DNA of 64,000 nucleotides from positions 1 through 64,000 of the forward strand of contig NZ_JAGGPQ010000026.1 in assembly GCF_018613675.1 (NCBI RefSeq), read 5' to 3'. Source of the DNA: Arthrobacter sp. ISL-85. Lineage in GTDB: Bacteria; Actinomycetota; Actinomycetes; Actinomycetales; Micrococcaceae. The notes under the pieces were generated by a model. It did no database searches and was not told the origin of the DNA. It saw nothing but the letters and a program-made list of their open reading frames with translations. The first letter of the stretch is position 1; each line of letters starts with the position of its first letter. A program made the position numbers and the translations under genes. Below are positions 46,570-55,723 of the stretch, in pieces.

Positions 46570-46854
46570 GTGATCAAGTCCGGCTCTCCCGAAGACCTCG
46601 AGCGCATGATTGCCCGGATGGACGCTGAGTCGAGCCGTCCGATTGATGATCCGGCGCCTATTCGGGATTTCCCGAAGTACGGCCGGCCGTTAGTGTATGT
46701 CGGCGGAATCTATGGCAAGGCTGTTGGCTGGACCCACAAGTATGGTCTTATCGAGTGGCTGGACTCCGCCGACAAGTACCACATGGGTTGGGCTCACTCT
46801 TCCAGCATCAAGCGGGTGGAACCGGACGAGTGGAAGGGCAGTTCGCGGCTGTAG
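46570..46854 (+). CDS. SOS-controlled orphan protein (94 residues), probably leaderless
   Basis: Begins at GTG 46570 (VIKSGSPEDLERMIARMDAE), because an upstream in-frame ATG at 46552 lies inside the LexA box. The first 30 residues are an acidic amphipathic helix. The rest, GRPLVYVGGIYGKAVGWTHK, YGLIEWLDSADKYHMGW and SSSIKRVEPDEW, looks like a small beta-barrel of SH3 type. I know no function. The LexA box and the likely transcription start at the start codon indicate expression during DNA damage or entry of single-stranded DNA. It is the last plus-strand gene before the convergent terminator. Confidence 0.6.
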   Translation: MIKSGSPEDLERMIARMDAESSRPIDDPAPIRDFPKYGRPLVYVGGIYGKAVGWTHKYGLIEWLDSADKYHMGWAHSSSIKRVEPDEWKGSSRL

Positions 46855-46887
46855 CAGGCACCGCGGTCCATCAGCGAGACAGCAAGA

Positions 46888-46924
46888 CAATGGCCTGGTC
46901 CTCCACAGAAGGACCAGGCCATTG
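46888..46924. terminator. Bidirectional terminator between convergent blocks
   Basis: A 15-bp perfect stem: CAATGGCCTGGTCCT (46888-46902) and its complement (46910-46924), with a 7-base loop. It lies 34 bases past the last plus-strand gene and 51 bases past the end of the minus-strand transfer operon (ssb stop 46975). T-runs are weak on both sides. Confidence 0.7.
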
Positions 46925-46974
46925 CCATGTCTCGCTAGCGGGCAAGCTCAGTAGGCCCACCCAACGACGCAGGG

Positions 46975-47460
46975 TCAGAGACTAACCTCATTCCGCGCCG
47001 GCTCGCCGAAAGGGGATACCGGCCCCTTGGTTGCGATGTTGTAGGCAGACTCCGGCGCCGCCTGCAGGCCAGCCTCTGCTGAAGCGCCCGGCCCAGCGGC
47101 ACGCGCAGAACGCTGATATGCGGCGGTACCGAAGCGGAGGTCCGGGCCAATGGTCTCGGCGACTATCCGACGAGCCTCACGCCGCTCCCCATCCTTTTCG
47201 AAGGAACGGAATTCGAGTTCGCCCGAAACGGTGACGGGGTCGCCCTTCTTCAGCGAATTGGAGGCATTCTCGGCGAGCGCCCGGAACGCGGAGACATTGT
47301 GAAAAACAGGCTCACCATCATGCCAGGATCCATCTGGACCCTGAACGCGCTGGTTCACCGCAACGCGCAGTTTGGCGTGGGCCACCCCCGACTCACCGTA
47401 GGTCAGATCCGGATCTGCCACGAGGTTGCCGGCGATGTTGATCGGTATTTTGGTGCTCAT
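46975..47460 (-). CDS. ssb: Single-stranded DNA-binding protein
   Basis: A 161-residue OB-fold protein that coats the transferred single strand. Core features: INIAGNLVADPDLTY, GVAHAKLRVAVNQRV, FHNVSAFRALAENASNSLKKGDPVTVSGEL and RRIVAETIGPDLRFGTA. The C-terminus (EPARNEVSL) lacks the acidic DDDIPF-type tip of chromosomal SSB, common in plasmid copies. ATG 47460 follows GGAAGGACG. It is the most distal gene of the minus-strand cluster, next to the ArdC-like gene, so the pair resembles a plasmid leading region. Confidence 0.9.
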   Translation of the reverse strand: MSTKIPINIAGNLVADPDLTYGESGVAHAKLRVAVNQRVQGPDGSWHDGEPVFHNVSAFRALAENASNSLKKGDPVTVSGELEFRSFEKDGERREARRIVAETIGPDLRFGTAAYQRSARAAGPGASAEAGLQAAPESAYNIATKGPVSPFGEPARNEVSL

Positions 47461-47518
47461 ATCGTGCGTCCTTCCTTCGCGGACGGGGCTTTCCCATCCC
47501 ACGCTCTATCGGCTGGCC

Positions 47519-48667
47519 TCATGGCCCAGAAATTTCGAGACCCCGCGGCGGTCCCTCTGCCGGAGTCAGCCCCGCATATGTCTCCTGGCCTTCAACTTGC
47601 GCGGAGGCTTCTGCCGGCGGAACCTTCCCACCCAGTCCTGGCGGATCGGTCGCTTCGAGAATTTCCTTGCTTGCTGACGTGACGCGGCCGAGCACCGACT
47701 TGGCAATATCCACCCGCGAGGCCGGCGGCTTTCCGGGGGTAGCTCCGGCTGCTGACTGCTCCGCTTCGATAACTGCATCAGCCCAGCCGGACAGATAGCT
47801 TGCTGATTGAGGCCCTCTATCAATTCCGTGCGCCTTAAGCACCGTGTAGGCCACTGACTCCGCCTCGACTTCGGCCAGCCCGCGGTGGTCCACGCTGCTT
47901 CCATACAACTTGCCCACATTGTCGTTTGGCCCGTGAAGCAGAACGTGCCCCAGCTCATGCGCGAGCACGGCTGCGCGTTCCTCTGAGTTCAACCAGCCAC
48001 CTACCTGAACGCGGTGCTTGGCAAAATCTGTGAAGCCGCTTGTGAGCCCGAACTGCGAGTCCGTGACATGCACTGAGAAGCCATGAGCGCGCGCAACGCC
48101 GGCCAGCGACTCCCACAGCCGCGGCACTTCGACTGGAGTGAGTCCAGCTGATCGAGGAACCAGCAGCGGGGCACCCTCGGTCTGGGAGACGTCGAAGACC
48201 GCCTGGCCCCGCCAGCCAATTATCAGCGTCTTCTTCCCCTCGTCAACCGCGCCTTTGGGAGCCTTGTCGTCAACAGGGACGCGGTGACGTGTGCCGTCAG
48301 GCAAGAGCACCTGGCGAACGCGGGCCGTCCTTGGGGCAATCACCCACAAAGCATGCTCACCGCGAAGAACAGTCCGCCCGTGCCGCTCCCATTCCTTGTA
48401 GCCGGCCACGAGCGTGGGCTCATCAGTACCGCGCTGTGCCATCTGCATCATCAGCAGGGCAACGTTCCCGCCGGAGTAGCGCCACAGGCTCGCGGAAGCG
48501 TCAAGGAGAACCTGCCAATGCGATGGCGACTCGACAGCCTTTTCAAGAATCGAGTGCAGTCCGTCCATCAAAGCAGCAACGCGCTCCTCCGGCGCCATTC
48601 GCCGGGTCTCCAACGCGGAGTTCAGGCCAGTGGTTGGGCTTGACGGAACTTCGGGTGCAGCGGCCAC
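47519..48667 (-). CDS. ArdC-like ssDNA-binding/ImmA-type metallopeptidase-domain protein
   Basis: From GTG 48667 (AGAAGG site upstream) this gives 382 residues; the frame is open to 48715. The N-terminal half matches the ArdC-like ssDNA-binding domain: SPSHWQVLLDASASLWRYSG, NVALLMMQ, AGYKEWERHGRTVLRGEHAL. The C-terminal half is a metallopeptidase-like domain with HELGHVLLHG near residues 237-246 and a downstream Glu in AEVEAESVAY. ArdC proteins protect incoming plasmid DNA from restriction and bind single strands. A Pro/Ala-rich tail follows. Confidence 0.8.
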   Translation of the reverse strand: MAAAPEVPSSPTTGLNSALETRRMAPEERVAALMDGLHSILEKAVESPSHWQVLLDASASLWRYSGGNVALLMMQMAQRGTDEPTLVAGYKEWERHGRTVLRGEHALWVIAPRTARVRQVLLPDGTRHRVPVDDKAPKGAVDEGKKTLIIGWRGQAVFDVSQTEGAPLLVPRSAGLTPVEVPRLWESLAGVARAHGFSVHVTDSQFGLTSGFTDFAKHRVQVGGWLNSEERAAVLAHELGHVLLHGPNDNVGKLYGSSVDHRGLAEVEAESVAYTVLKAHGIDRGPQSASYLSGWADAVIEAEQSAAGATPGKPPASRVDIAKSVLGRVTSASKEILEATDPPGLGGKVPPAEASAQVEGQETYAGLTPAEGPPRGLEISGP

Positions 48668-48751
48668 GACAGCCACCCTTCTGCTTCTTGGGCCGCAGCT
48701 AAGCTGCGCAGACACCGGTTCATGGTTGTCAGGTCATTGGAGCGACATGAC

Positions 48752-49264
48752 TCAGAATTCGGGAACCAGTTGATGGGCCGCCTTGCACCAGTCGAGGAAG
48801 GCGGGGTCGTCGTTTGCAAGGATGCGCGGTGCAGGTTCCTTGTGCGTCTGCAGTCCGACGCATCCGGCCGTCCTGGTGTGTGTCCTCAGGCGTTCGACGG
48901 CGTGTGGGAGCCTTTCATGGAAGGCGAGCGGTCCGAAGCCGGGGTCGTCCGTCGTGTAGGAGGCCAGCTCCGCACGGTGCAGCGCGTACAACTCGGCCAC
49001 GATCTCAGGGTGACGCCACCAGCAGTCCGGGACGACCGACGTCGTCAGTTGATATGTGGCGACAAGCCATCTCACCCATGCAAAAAGGCCACGCCAGGCC
49101 TCCTCTGATTGCTCTCTGGTCATCTCCCGCCAGCGGCGGGTCACGGATTTGGGCCCAGCCGGCCCGGCAAATGCCGACCTGAAAAGTTGTGCTGTGATCT
49201 CGTCGTCCCCAAAGGAACCTGAGGAGGGAACATCAAACTCATCGACGTTGTCACGGCTATGCAT
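48752..49264 (-). CDS. DUF4913-like conjugation-cluster protein
   Basis: A 170-residue soluble protein with the Trp-rich segment EAWRGLFAWVRWLVATYQL, VVPDCWWRHPEIVAELYALH and a C-terminal WCKAAHQLVPEF. I associate this pattern with DUF4913 proteins that recur beside VirD4-type genes in actinobacterial conjugative elements; that is recollection. The start overlaps the coupling-protein stop by eight bases. The function is unknown. Confidence 0.6.
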   Translation of the reverse strand: MHSRDNVDEFDVPSSGSFGDDEITAQLFRSAFAGPAGPKSVTRRWREMTREQSEEAWRGLFAWVRWLVATYQLTTSVVPDCWWRHPEIVAELYALHRAELASYTTDDPGFGPLAFHERLPHAVERLRTHTRTAGCVGLQTHKEPAPRILANDDPAFLDWCKAAHQLVPEF

Positions 49265-51074
49265 CAGGAGTCCCTTCGCTCTTCTGTTGACGCTGTTTGT
49301 GCCCCTCGGCCAACAGGCGCTCCATCTCAGCCTTCAGGCGGCGCAGTTCCCCCGCGTCCTTGCGCTTGTGCCATTCCAAAAGATCCAACAAAATGGGCCG
49401 CGTGCGCCGACCCAGCATGAGCGCCGTGCCAGCAGGGAGGCGTCGAATCTCGTCCAAGGCGATCACCGGACGGTCGCGAAGCTGTTCACCGTCCTGCCGG
49501 CCCTGTGACGACCAGGAACGCGTGGTGAGCGTCAGGCTGCGCTCGCCGAGCAGACCGGCGAGCGATCGGAGGTCGTGTTCGTCAGATCCGCCTCCGAAAA
49601 CCACCTTGATAATGGCGGAGTCCCAGATTGTGGACGCTTCATCGACGGACCAGCCCGAACGGGCCTGGGAGAGGGATTGAAGGACGACGAGGGTGGAGAT
49701 GCCGATGCCGCCGCCATCAGCCAGCGCCACGGGCAGGCCCGGCCAGGGAGCCAGGTTGGCGATCTCATCGAGTATCAGAGACAGGGGCGGCTCAAGCCGG
49801 CCGCCTGGTGAAACGAAGGCCATTTCGCGTGCCGCGCTGTCGATGTCGTCGATCAGCGCGGAAAGGTATGGACCGGCAGCAGCTGCGCCTGCCCGCGTGC
49901 CGATCAAATAGAGCGTTCCCCGATCCCGAATGAACGCCTGCGGGTCAAACTCCTCTGACTCGTCCTGCGGGTTCAATGCCGCCAAAACCTTCGGTGATGA
50001 CAGCGGGGCAACCGCTGCCGAGACACCTATCCAGGAGTTCGAGGTATTCCGCGGGTCGTCTTCCAGGATTCCCATCAGGTCTGATTGCCAGCCAAGGGCT
50101 GCGCCCGGACGGCCCAGCACCTCGAGCGCCTCCCGGGCCAGCACGGGACTGGAGGACCAGCGTCGAAATGCAGCCACTCCCTCGCCGGACAATGCAGCAG
50201 CATGGAGCAGGCATTGGAGGACGATCAGCGAGCGCTTCTGCCACGCAGCGTTTTCGCCCTTCATCTCCGTGTCCGCGGTAATGACCAACGCTCGCCGGGT
50301 GGCAACGTCCGGGTCCTCGCATCCCCGCACCGGTGACCAGCGGAGCGACGACGGCAAACCTGACATACCCTGGGGATCAAACACCGTCACCGGGCGCCCG
50401 TCAGAAGCCCTTGCTTTCATGGTCACTACAAGGTTGTCCGCCCGAGTAGATGTCGTTACGACGGCACCGGGCGCATCGAGGATCGCATTGATGACCACGT
50501 AGAGGCCCTTGCCGGACCGGGGAGCACCTTGGATCACCATCGATTCTTCAGTGGAGACGTGGACCGTGACGCCGCGGGAACGTCCCAGGGTCCAGGACAG
50601 GTCCCGGACCGAAGGCTTCACCAGGCCCGGGCGCGTGAACTTCCCCCGCTTCTGAACCGCCCTCGCCCCAAAGTCGTGGATGATTTCGGCGCGACGGGCA
50701 ACTCCCTCGCGGTTCAGGATGTCCTGCCGGAGCCACGCCCCCGACTGCTTCCACCGCCTCCACGCAACCAGCGCAGCCATGGCGAGCGCTCCGACCAGCA
50801 GCAGGGCCGGAGCCAGGATCCACCAGACGCTGTCCGTGCCGATTGCGCAGTCACCACGGCGGATGACTATCAAGTCCATCCGGTTGGCCAAAAGTCCGAC
50901 GACGGCACCCGGGTTGAAGGGCGACGGCGGCAAGGCGCCGCAGTGCCAAGAGGTCGCGAGCTGCGCCGCGGCCTGAACCAGCGAGCAGAGACATACGTAA
51001 GCTGCCGCTCCGACGAGGGCAGCGGTGACGAGCGGATTGTCGCTGGCAGCCCGGGAACCCGCTGGCGGTCTCAC
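49257..51074 (-). CDS. Type IV coupling protein (VirD4/TraG family)
   Basis: A 605-residue membrane-anchored ATPase that links the relaxosome to the secretion channel. Two N-terminal helices (near 17-38 and 85-105) flank a small extracytoplasmic loop. Walker A GAPRSGKG is at 183-190, Walker B LSLILDEIANLAPWPGLPV near 413, and the FGGGSDEHDLRSLAGLLGE segment is typical. The start GTG 51074 overlaps the VirB4 stop. The C-terminal tail is charged. The relaxase TraA is its expected substrate. Confidence 0.92.
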   Translation of the reverse strand: MRPPAGSRAASDNPLVTAALVGAAAYVCLCSLVQAAAQLATSWHCGALPPSPFNPGAVVGLLANRMDLIVIRRGDCAIGTDSVWWILAPALLLVGALAMAALVAWRRWKQSGAWLRQDILNREGVARRAEIIHDFGARAVQKRGKFTRPGLVKPSVRDLSWTLGRSRGVTVHVSTEESMVIQGAPRSGKGLYVVINAILDAPGAVVTTSTRADNLVVTMKARASDGRPVTVFDPQGMSGLPSSLRWSPVRGCEDPDVATRRALVITADTEMKGENAAWQKRSLIVLQCLLHAAALSGEGVAAFRRWSSSPVLAREALEVLGRPGAALGWQSDLMGILEDDPRNTSNSWIGVSAAVAPLSSPKVLAALNPQDESEEFDPQAFIRDRGTLYLIGTRAGAAAAGPYLSALIDDIDSAAREMAFVSPGGRLEPPLSLILDEIANLAPWPGLPVALADGGGIGISTLVVLQSLSQARSGWSVDEASTIWDSAIIKVVFGGGSDEHDLRSLAGLLGERSLTLTTRSWSSQGRQDGEQLRDRPVIALDEIRRLPAGTALMLGRRTRPILLDLLEWHKRKDAGELRRLKAEMERLLAEGHKQRQQKSEGTPDA

Positions 51075-52516
51075 AGCATCCTTTCGTCTGTCCCAAAAAC
51101 GGCCAGCTCGTCCGTTGTCACCCGGTTGGCAACGATGAAGGAGCGGTTCCCGACTTTCCAGAGACCTACGCCCTTCGGAAGGTTCTCAACGTGCTCGCAC
51201 TCAGCTTCCGTAAGGCCCAAGGCTTCCTTTGTAAGTCGCATGGCATCGTGCTTCTGGCGGTAAATGATCCTGGTATCTGCTTCGGTGAGGAGGCCCAGGG
51301 CTTTCTGCCGATGCCCGCTGGTACTGTCACCGATCTCGTTGAGGTCAGCGACCTTGTGCATGATCAGCAGGTTGGCAATGCCATATGTTCTGGCGAGGCG
51401 CCACTGCTCGCTCATCTTCGCCAACATGTAGGGATCGGCGAGCATCCGCCAACCTTCGTCGTACACGACGAGGCGCTTGCCGCCGTCCGGATTGGTGATT
51501 GCCGCCTCCAGCCAGGTGGCGCCACAAGCAGCGGCTAGCGAAAGGGCCTGCTCTGACGCTCCGATGAGGGCGGAGGTATCCATGACCATCATTGGGGCGT
51601 CCGCGTCGAAGGCTACGGTGGACGGAGCATCGAACATGCCCTCAAGATCACCGGACACCGTGCGCCGAAGGGAATGGCTGACGGCGGTTCCGCCCTCCAC
51701 CCCGACGAGGGCCACCATCTCCTTGGACGGTCGCAGCAGATGGTCAAGCACCATGGGCAGCGTGGGGTTAGAGTTTTCCGCCATGGTTTCCATGAGGGCG
51801 ATATCCAAGGCCGTGTGCTCGACGGGGCGGAGCGGCAGGCCTTGACGCATGAGGGAGACCAGTGCCACCAGGAGATAGCGACGCCGCTGCCGGACGACAG
51901 CCTGCCACTGTGCTTCAGTGAGGGCGCTCGACCGCGGCCCCGCATCAAGCGGGTTCACTCGTGCGGGACGGCCGGGTCCAACGGAGATGACTTTTCCGCC
52001 AACAGCTTTGGCGACGGCAACCCACTCACCTTTGGGATCGGACGCGACGGCGGCTTTCCGTCCCAGTGTTATGGACCGCGCAACGAGCGACTTCCCGCAC
52101 ATCGATTTGCCCGTGCCGACCGTTCCGATCACGACGATGGATGGTCCGCTGATGATTCCTTTGTCGTAAAGGATCCAGGGATCGTAGGAGAATGCTCCCG
52201 ACCCGAAGACGTCGGTTCCGATGTAGGTGCCTTCGTGCCCCAGCCCCGATTCGGTAAGAAACGGGTAAGCGGCCGCGAAGGTCATGGTTGAAGCGCGGTG
52301 CGGCGCTGGACGTAACCGGTGTGGGCCACGGAGCGAGTTCGGCTCTTTGCTCCCCCAGTCACCCGTGAAGCCAAACTTCTGAAGTCCTGGCTGTTCAGGC
52401 TCTGACGGAGCAATCCGCCACCCGGACGCCCGCGATGCCGGCCGCCGTCGTGCTTTCCGCTCGTCCCGGTTCTTGCCCGACAGAACGTACTCGAAACTGC
52501 CATTGGTCTTGTTCAT
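51071..52516 (-). CDS. VirB4-like conjugation ATPase
   Basis: A 481-residue motor ATPase of the type IV secretion channel. Walker A GTVGTGKS is at 131-138, Walker B VVYDEGWRML near 351-360, and late motifs IANLLIMHKVADLNEIGD and TRIIYRQKHD follow. The protein lacks the usual N-terminal VirB4 domain; the upstream SCO6880 protein probably supplies it in this lineage. ATG 52516 overlaps the SCO6880 stop by ATGA. Confidence 0.9.
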   Translation of the reverse strand: MNKTNGSFEYVLSGKNRDERKARRRPASRASGWRIAPSEPEQPGLQKFGFTGDWGSKEPNSLRGPHRLRPAPHRASTMTFAAAYPFLTESGLGHEGTYIGTDVFGSGAFSYDPWILYDKGIISGPSIVVIGTVGTGKSMCGKSLVARSITLGRKAAVASDPKGEWVAVAKAVGGKVISVGPGRPARVNPLDAGPRSSALTEAQWQAVVRQRRRYLLVALVSLMRQGLPLRPVEHTALDIALMETMAENSNPTLPMVLDHLLRPSKEMVALVGVEGGTAVSHSLRRTVSGDLEGMFDAPSTVAFDADAPMMVMDTSALIGASEQALSLAAACGATWLEAAITNPDGGKRLVVYDEGWRMLADPYMLAKMSEQWRLARTYGIANLLIMHKVADLNEIGDSTSGHRQKALGLLTEADTRIIYRQKHDAMRLTKEALGLTEAECEHVENLPKGVGLWKVGNRSFIVANRVTTDELAVFGTDERML

Positions 52517-54012
52517 CGCAGTCCCCTTCCCAGTGGCAGGCCGCTCGCAACAAAAGCCGCCCATTGCTGTCCATAGAGAAGCCGCAGCTCAACGAATGCT
52601 CCTGCTGCCGCAGACTCAAGCTCCTGGCGGTGCCGCGCCAAATCCTCCAGTGAAGTCGCCGTCACCGTCATGTAAGCGGCCTGCCGGACGTCACCGTGGC
52701 CGGCGACAATCTCTTCCTCCCGCTGTGTCACTTCTTCCTCCTCGGCCCTTTGCTCACGGGTGAGCGGCCTGTCGAAGCGGGCGTTAATGCGTCGACGGGT
52801 CTCATGCGCTTCCTGGGCTGAACGGATGTCGCGCAGAGCCTCAGCGGTAGGTACCGCCCGAATAACCTCGGTGAAGGTGTGGCGGAATTCACCGACATAG
52901 ATCAGGGGGTGAAGAAAGCCCGGAAAGACTTTCTGCCGCGGCCATTCAGCGATCCAGAACGTCTGATGAAAGCCGGAATCCGTCTGCAGGTACGTCCAGT
53001 GCTCCTCTACGCCCATTGGTCCCTGCCTCACGAGGTCACCCGTAGACTCTGCTGATGGTGCGCTCGACGGCGGCACTGCCGCCGCCTGCAATTTACCTGG
53101 AGGCAAAAGGGCGGGATCGAAAGCGCCGCGAATCATGGCAAGCAGCCCCGGCTCGCCGAACCATTCCTCGACCTTGACGTTGTGGGTACCCAGCGACGTT
53201 CGTATGGCCTCGACTTCGAGCCGCAGGACGTGTTCAAGGCCGGTGACGCCCCCGCCCGACTCCCTGATCCGCCGTCGCGCCCTGCTCGTGTCCAGGACAA
53301 CCGCCACGACCAGCTCATGGCTCATAGCTGCGCCGGCGGCCCCCAGTAAGTCCTCGTACGCACGCTGGCCCCATCCAGCGTCTTCCTGGTCGTCTCGAGC
53401 CGGCAGGGCGTTCTCCCTGTAAAAATCCCAGAGTGCCGATGACGGGTAGGGCACCGTGTAGTCCTGTATGGCGATGCGGGCAACGCTTTGCCGTTGGGCC
53501 ATGCCAGCCTGAACGCGTGACCAAGCCTGGACTGCCCACGCTTTATCGTCAGCATCCAGGAGAGCGAACGAACGCGTGCTGCACCGCAGAACCGCGATTG
53601 CCTCCTTGCCGTGTCCATCGACCAGGAAACAATCCCCACGGGCGGTCGTTCGAATCTCCAGGTTGCCCAAGCCACCGGGGAGGGCAAGTCGGCCGGCGAG
53701 GCGTGGAGCTTCCGGCTTTGCGAGGAACCTCGTCTGACCCAAAGCTGCGCGGCAGAAGAACATGGCGATCTGTTGTGCCCAGACTGGATATGGGACACGG
53801 GAGTACTGCAGTATTCCGAGCAATATCAGCGCGAGCCACATAGGCCCAGTGGTGAATAATCCGACCGGACCGTGGCTTGCGGAGGCAACGATGGCGACGG
53901 CAACTCCCCCGGCCACAATGAGCAACTGGTACCACTTGAGCCCGAGGAAAAAGCCTCGGCGCTCGTACCTTGGGAATTTGACGGCTTCCAACCCGCGCCC
54001 GTCTTCAGACAT
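52513..54012 (-). CDS. SCO6880-family conjugation protein (VirB3/VirB4 N-terminal-like)
   Basis: A 499-residue protein beginning KFPRYERRGFFLGLKWYQLL with two membrane helices (near 27-46 and 53-72) like VirB3. A soluble region follows that resembles the N-terminal domain of VirB4 (GNLEIRTTARGDCFLVDG, LLDADDKAWAVQAWSRVQAGM, TYLQTDSGFHQTFWIAEWPR). SCO6880 proteins occur in actinobacterial transfer clusters between the membrane proteins and the VirB4 ATPase. ATG 54012 has a GGGAGG site; it overlaps the VirB6-like gene end by eight bases. Confidence 0.85.
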   Translation of the reverse strand: MSEDGRGLEAVKFPRYERRGFFLGLKWYQLLIVAGGVAVAIVASASHGPVGLFTTGPMWLALILLGILQYSRVPYPVWAQQIAMFFCRAALGQTRFLAKPEAPRLAGRLALPGGLGNLEIRTTARGDCFLVDGHGKEAIAVLRCSTRSFALLDADDKAWAVQAWSRVQAGMAQRQSVARIAIQDYTVPYPSSALWDFYRENALPARDDQEDAGWGQRAYEDLLGAAGAAMSHELVVAVVLDTSRARRRIRESGGGVTGLEHVLRLEVEAIRTSLGTHNVKVEEWFGEPGLLAMIRGAFDPALLPPGKLQAAAVPPSSAPSAESTGDLVRQGPMGVEEHWTYLQTDSGFHQTFWIAEWPRQKVFPGFLHPLIYVGEFRHTFTEVIRAVPTAEALRDIRSAQEAHETRRRINARFDRPLTREQRAEEEEVTQREEEIVAGHGDVRQAAYMTVTATSLEDLARHRQELESAAAGAFVELRLLYGQQWAAFVASGLPLGRGLR

Positions 54013-55375
54013 GAGGGGTGCCTCCCTTCGGAGGGTCAATTCTTGGTGGCTGGGGTTTCGGAGGTTGCGGGCTCGACGGCCCGGAGGTGTTAGCGGAAGG
54101 CTGCGCTCGCGGTCCCGGTTCTGCAGGTGCGCTCTGCCGGACCGGTGCTGGAGCGTTGCTGCCCTGGCTTCGCGGACTAACGCTCACGAACCCTGTCGGT
54201 TCGGCGGACTGTGGCGCTTCCGGTGATCCGGTTGAGGATCCTGTTTTTAAGGCTCTCTGTCTTCCATCACGGTCCGGTGAGGTCAACCCGGCGGGCACAG
54301 GAGGAGCTGACACCTGTGTCGGAAAGACGTTACGACTTGAACTGATAGGCCGTGTCATGGCGGAGCGGCTCACCAGGCTGGCGAGCGTCAATCGGCCCCC
54401 TGCCTGCCGGCTGATCTGCCGTGCGGCAACGCTGGTGCTCCGGGCCAGGACGTGGCCACCGCCCGCCGTTTGGGCAGCTGCAGCCAGTTCCCCTCCGGCG
54501 AAGCTCACCAAACGCAGGGCAATCATGGGTGCCCCACACGCCAGGGCCATGCCTACGGTCCCGGCTGCCAAGCCCGCGAACGACTTGGAATCGGCAAAGA
54601 GCTTTACGGCCACGGCTAAGACGGTTGCAGCCAAGGGCTTGGCCACAACCAACGCGGTGACGACCTCACACCAGCGACGAGTCCATGATTTTGTCTTGTC
54701 CCAGGGCAGCAGCATGAGGGCCACGGGAGCCACGGCGGCGAGGACAACGAGGGCAAAGGAGCGGAAAATCATCGAGCACATCAGAATGAAGGCGAGTATC
54801 CAGACGACCACAACGGCCATCATGGTTACCACCGCCGCGCCTGCCGGCCCGCCGGTGTTGCCGGGAGCCAGCGAGACCAGATTCCATTCCCGGCCGCTTC
54901 CCTGTGGCGCTCGTTCAAAGCCGAAGAGCCGCATGAAGACGAGGTAGGGATCAGAGCCAATTGACTGAAGCAGAGCGGCGGACGCTAGATCTGTTGCCCT
55001 CGTCAACTGCCGGACGAGGTAGACGGCGGCACCCACCAACGGGATCGCGACGGCTCCGCCTATCATCGCTCTTCCAATACGTCTGGGTTGCTGACTAATG
55101 AGCCCGGAGAGCAGCTGCAGAATCATGACGACGGCGAGCGGAGTCAGCATTACAACCACCCACCAGCTCGTCAGTCCTTCGATCGACACCCATTGGGAAT
55201 CGTCGACGTTCGACACAGTGAAGGCACCCGTGATGAAGGCCCACAGCCACGACGCCATGTTCTGCAGGATGTTTGCGAACAGTGACGTGACCGCGCCGAG
55301 GGCGTTGTCGTTAGCCTGTGAGACCAGGCCGCATCCGGGTGGCCACCATCCATTGAGGTCGCACTCAACGGGCAT
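54005..55375 (-). CDS. VirB6/TrbL-like polytopic membrane protein
   Basis: A 456-residue protein with about seven helices in residues 35-300 (LTSWWVVVMLTPLAVVMILQ, AMIGGAVAIPLVGAAVYLV, AAVVTMMAVVVVWILAFIL). These are followed by a 150-residue Pro/Ser-rich cytoplasmic tail (PQPPKPQPPRIDPPKGG). The layout is that of VirB6/TrbL channel proteins. The Cys-containing N-terminal segment MPVECDLNGWWPPGCG faces outside. Position between VirB2-like and SCO6880 genes supports the call. Confidence 0.75.
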   Translation of the reverse strand: MPVECDLNGWWPPGCGLVSQANDNALGAVTSLFANILQNMASWLWAFITGAFTVSNVDDSQWVSIEGLTSWWVVVMLTPLAVVMILQLLSGLISQQPRRIGRAMIGGAVAIPLVGAAVYLVRQLTRATDLASAALLQSIGSDPYLVFMRLFGFERAPQGSGREWNLVSLAPGNTGGPAGAAVVTMMAVVVVWILAFILMCSMIFRSFALVVLAAVAPVALMLLPWDKTKSWTRRWCEVVTALVVAKPLAATVLAVAVKLFADSKSFAGLAAGTVGMALACGAPMIALRLVSFAGGELAAAAQTAGGGHVLARSTSVAARQISRQAGGRLTLASLVSRSAMTRPISSSRNVFPTQVSAPPVPAGLTSPDRDGRQRALKTGSSTGSPEAPQSAEPTGFVSVSPRSQGSNAPAPVRQSAPAEPGPRAQPSANTSGPSSPQPPKPQPPRIDPPKGGTPHV

Positions 55376-55378
55376 GAC

Positions 55379-55666
55379 CTAGAACCCGAGATGAAACGCG
55401 GTCTGCGACCAAAGGATGTAGCCATTGATGCCGCCGAGGATGGCAGCCACAGGGCCTGTCCAGAGGAGGATCACGCCGCCGCTGGAGGCCAGGCGCGACG
55501 ATTGGCTCAGCTTGCCCGCTAGCAGTAGCGCTGCGCCGATGATCGCCACGATGGCAATGATGATGAAGGCGCCGACGAGTATTCCGCCGCCGATTTGTTT
55601 GAGCGATTCAAGGAAGGGAAAACTCGCGTTCGGCGTGATCCCTGGGTCCACCGCTGCAAAATACAT
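55379..55666 (-). CDS. VirB2/DUF6112-like small membrane protein
   Basis: A 95-residue protein. A short N-terminus (DPGITPNASFPF) is followed by helix GILVGAFIIIAIVAIIGAAL, a short polar turn GKLSQSSRLASSG and a second helix GVILLWTGPVAAILGGINGY. This two-helix plan and place at the head of the operon match VirB2-like pilin or channel components (DUF6112 in Actinobacteria). It is the first gene of the 55.7 to 47 kb transfer operon. Confidence 0.7.
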   Translation of the reverse strand: MYFAAVDPGITPNASFPFLESLKQIGGGILVGAFIIIAIVAIIGAALLLAGKLSQSSRLASSGGVILLWTGPVAAILGGINGYILWSQTAFHLGF

Positions 55667-55686
55667 GGGTGCTCCGTCTGTTGTAT

Positions 55687-55723
55687 TCCATGGAGTGAGC
55701 AGATGAGCTCACGGGTTCATGGA
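55687..55723. promoter_or_regulatory. Nested inverted repeat upstream of the transfer operon
   Basis: GTGAGC (55695-55700) and GCTCAC (55707-55712) pair around a 6-base loop. Outside them TCCATG (55687-55692) pairs with CATGGA (55718-55723). A further pair, ACGACA (55738-55743) and TGTCGT (55754-55759), follows. These lie between the divergent VirB2-like and DUF3644 genes. Operator or oriT-like hairpin are both possible. Confidence 0.45.
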
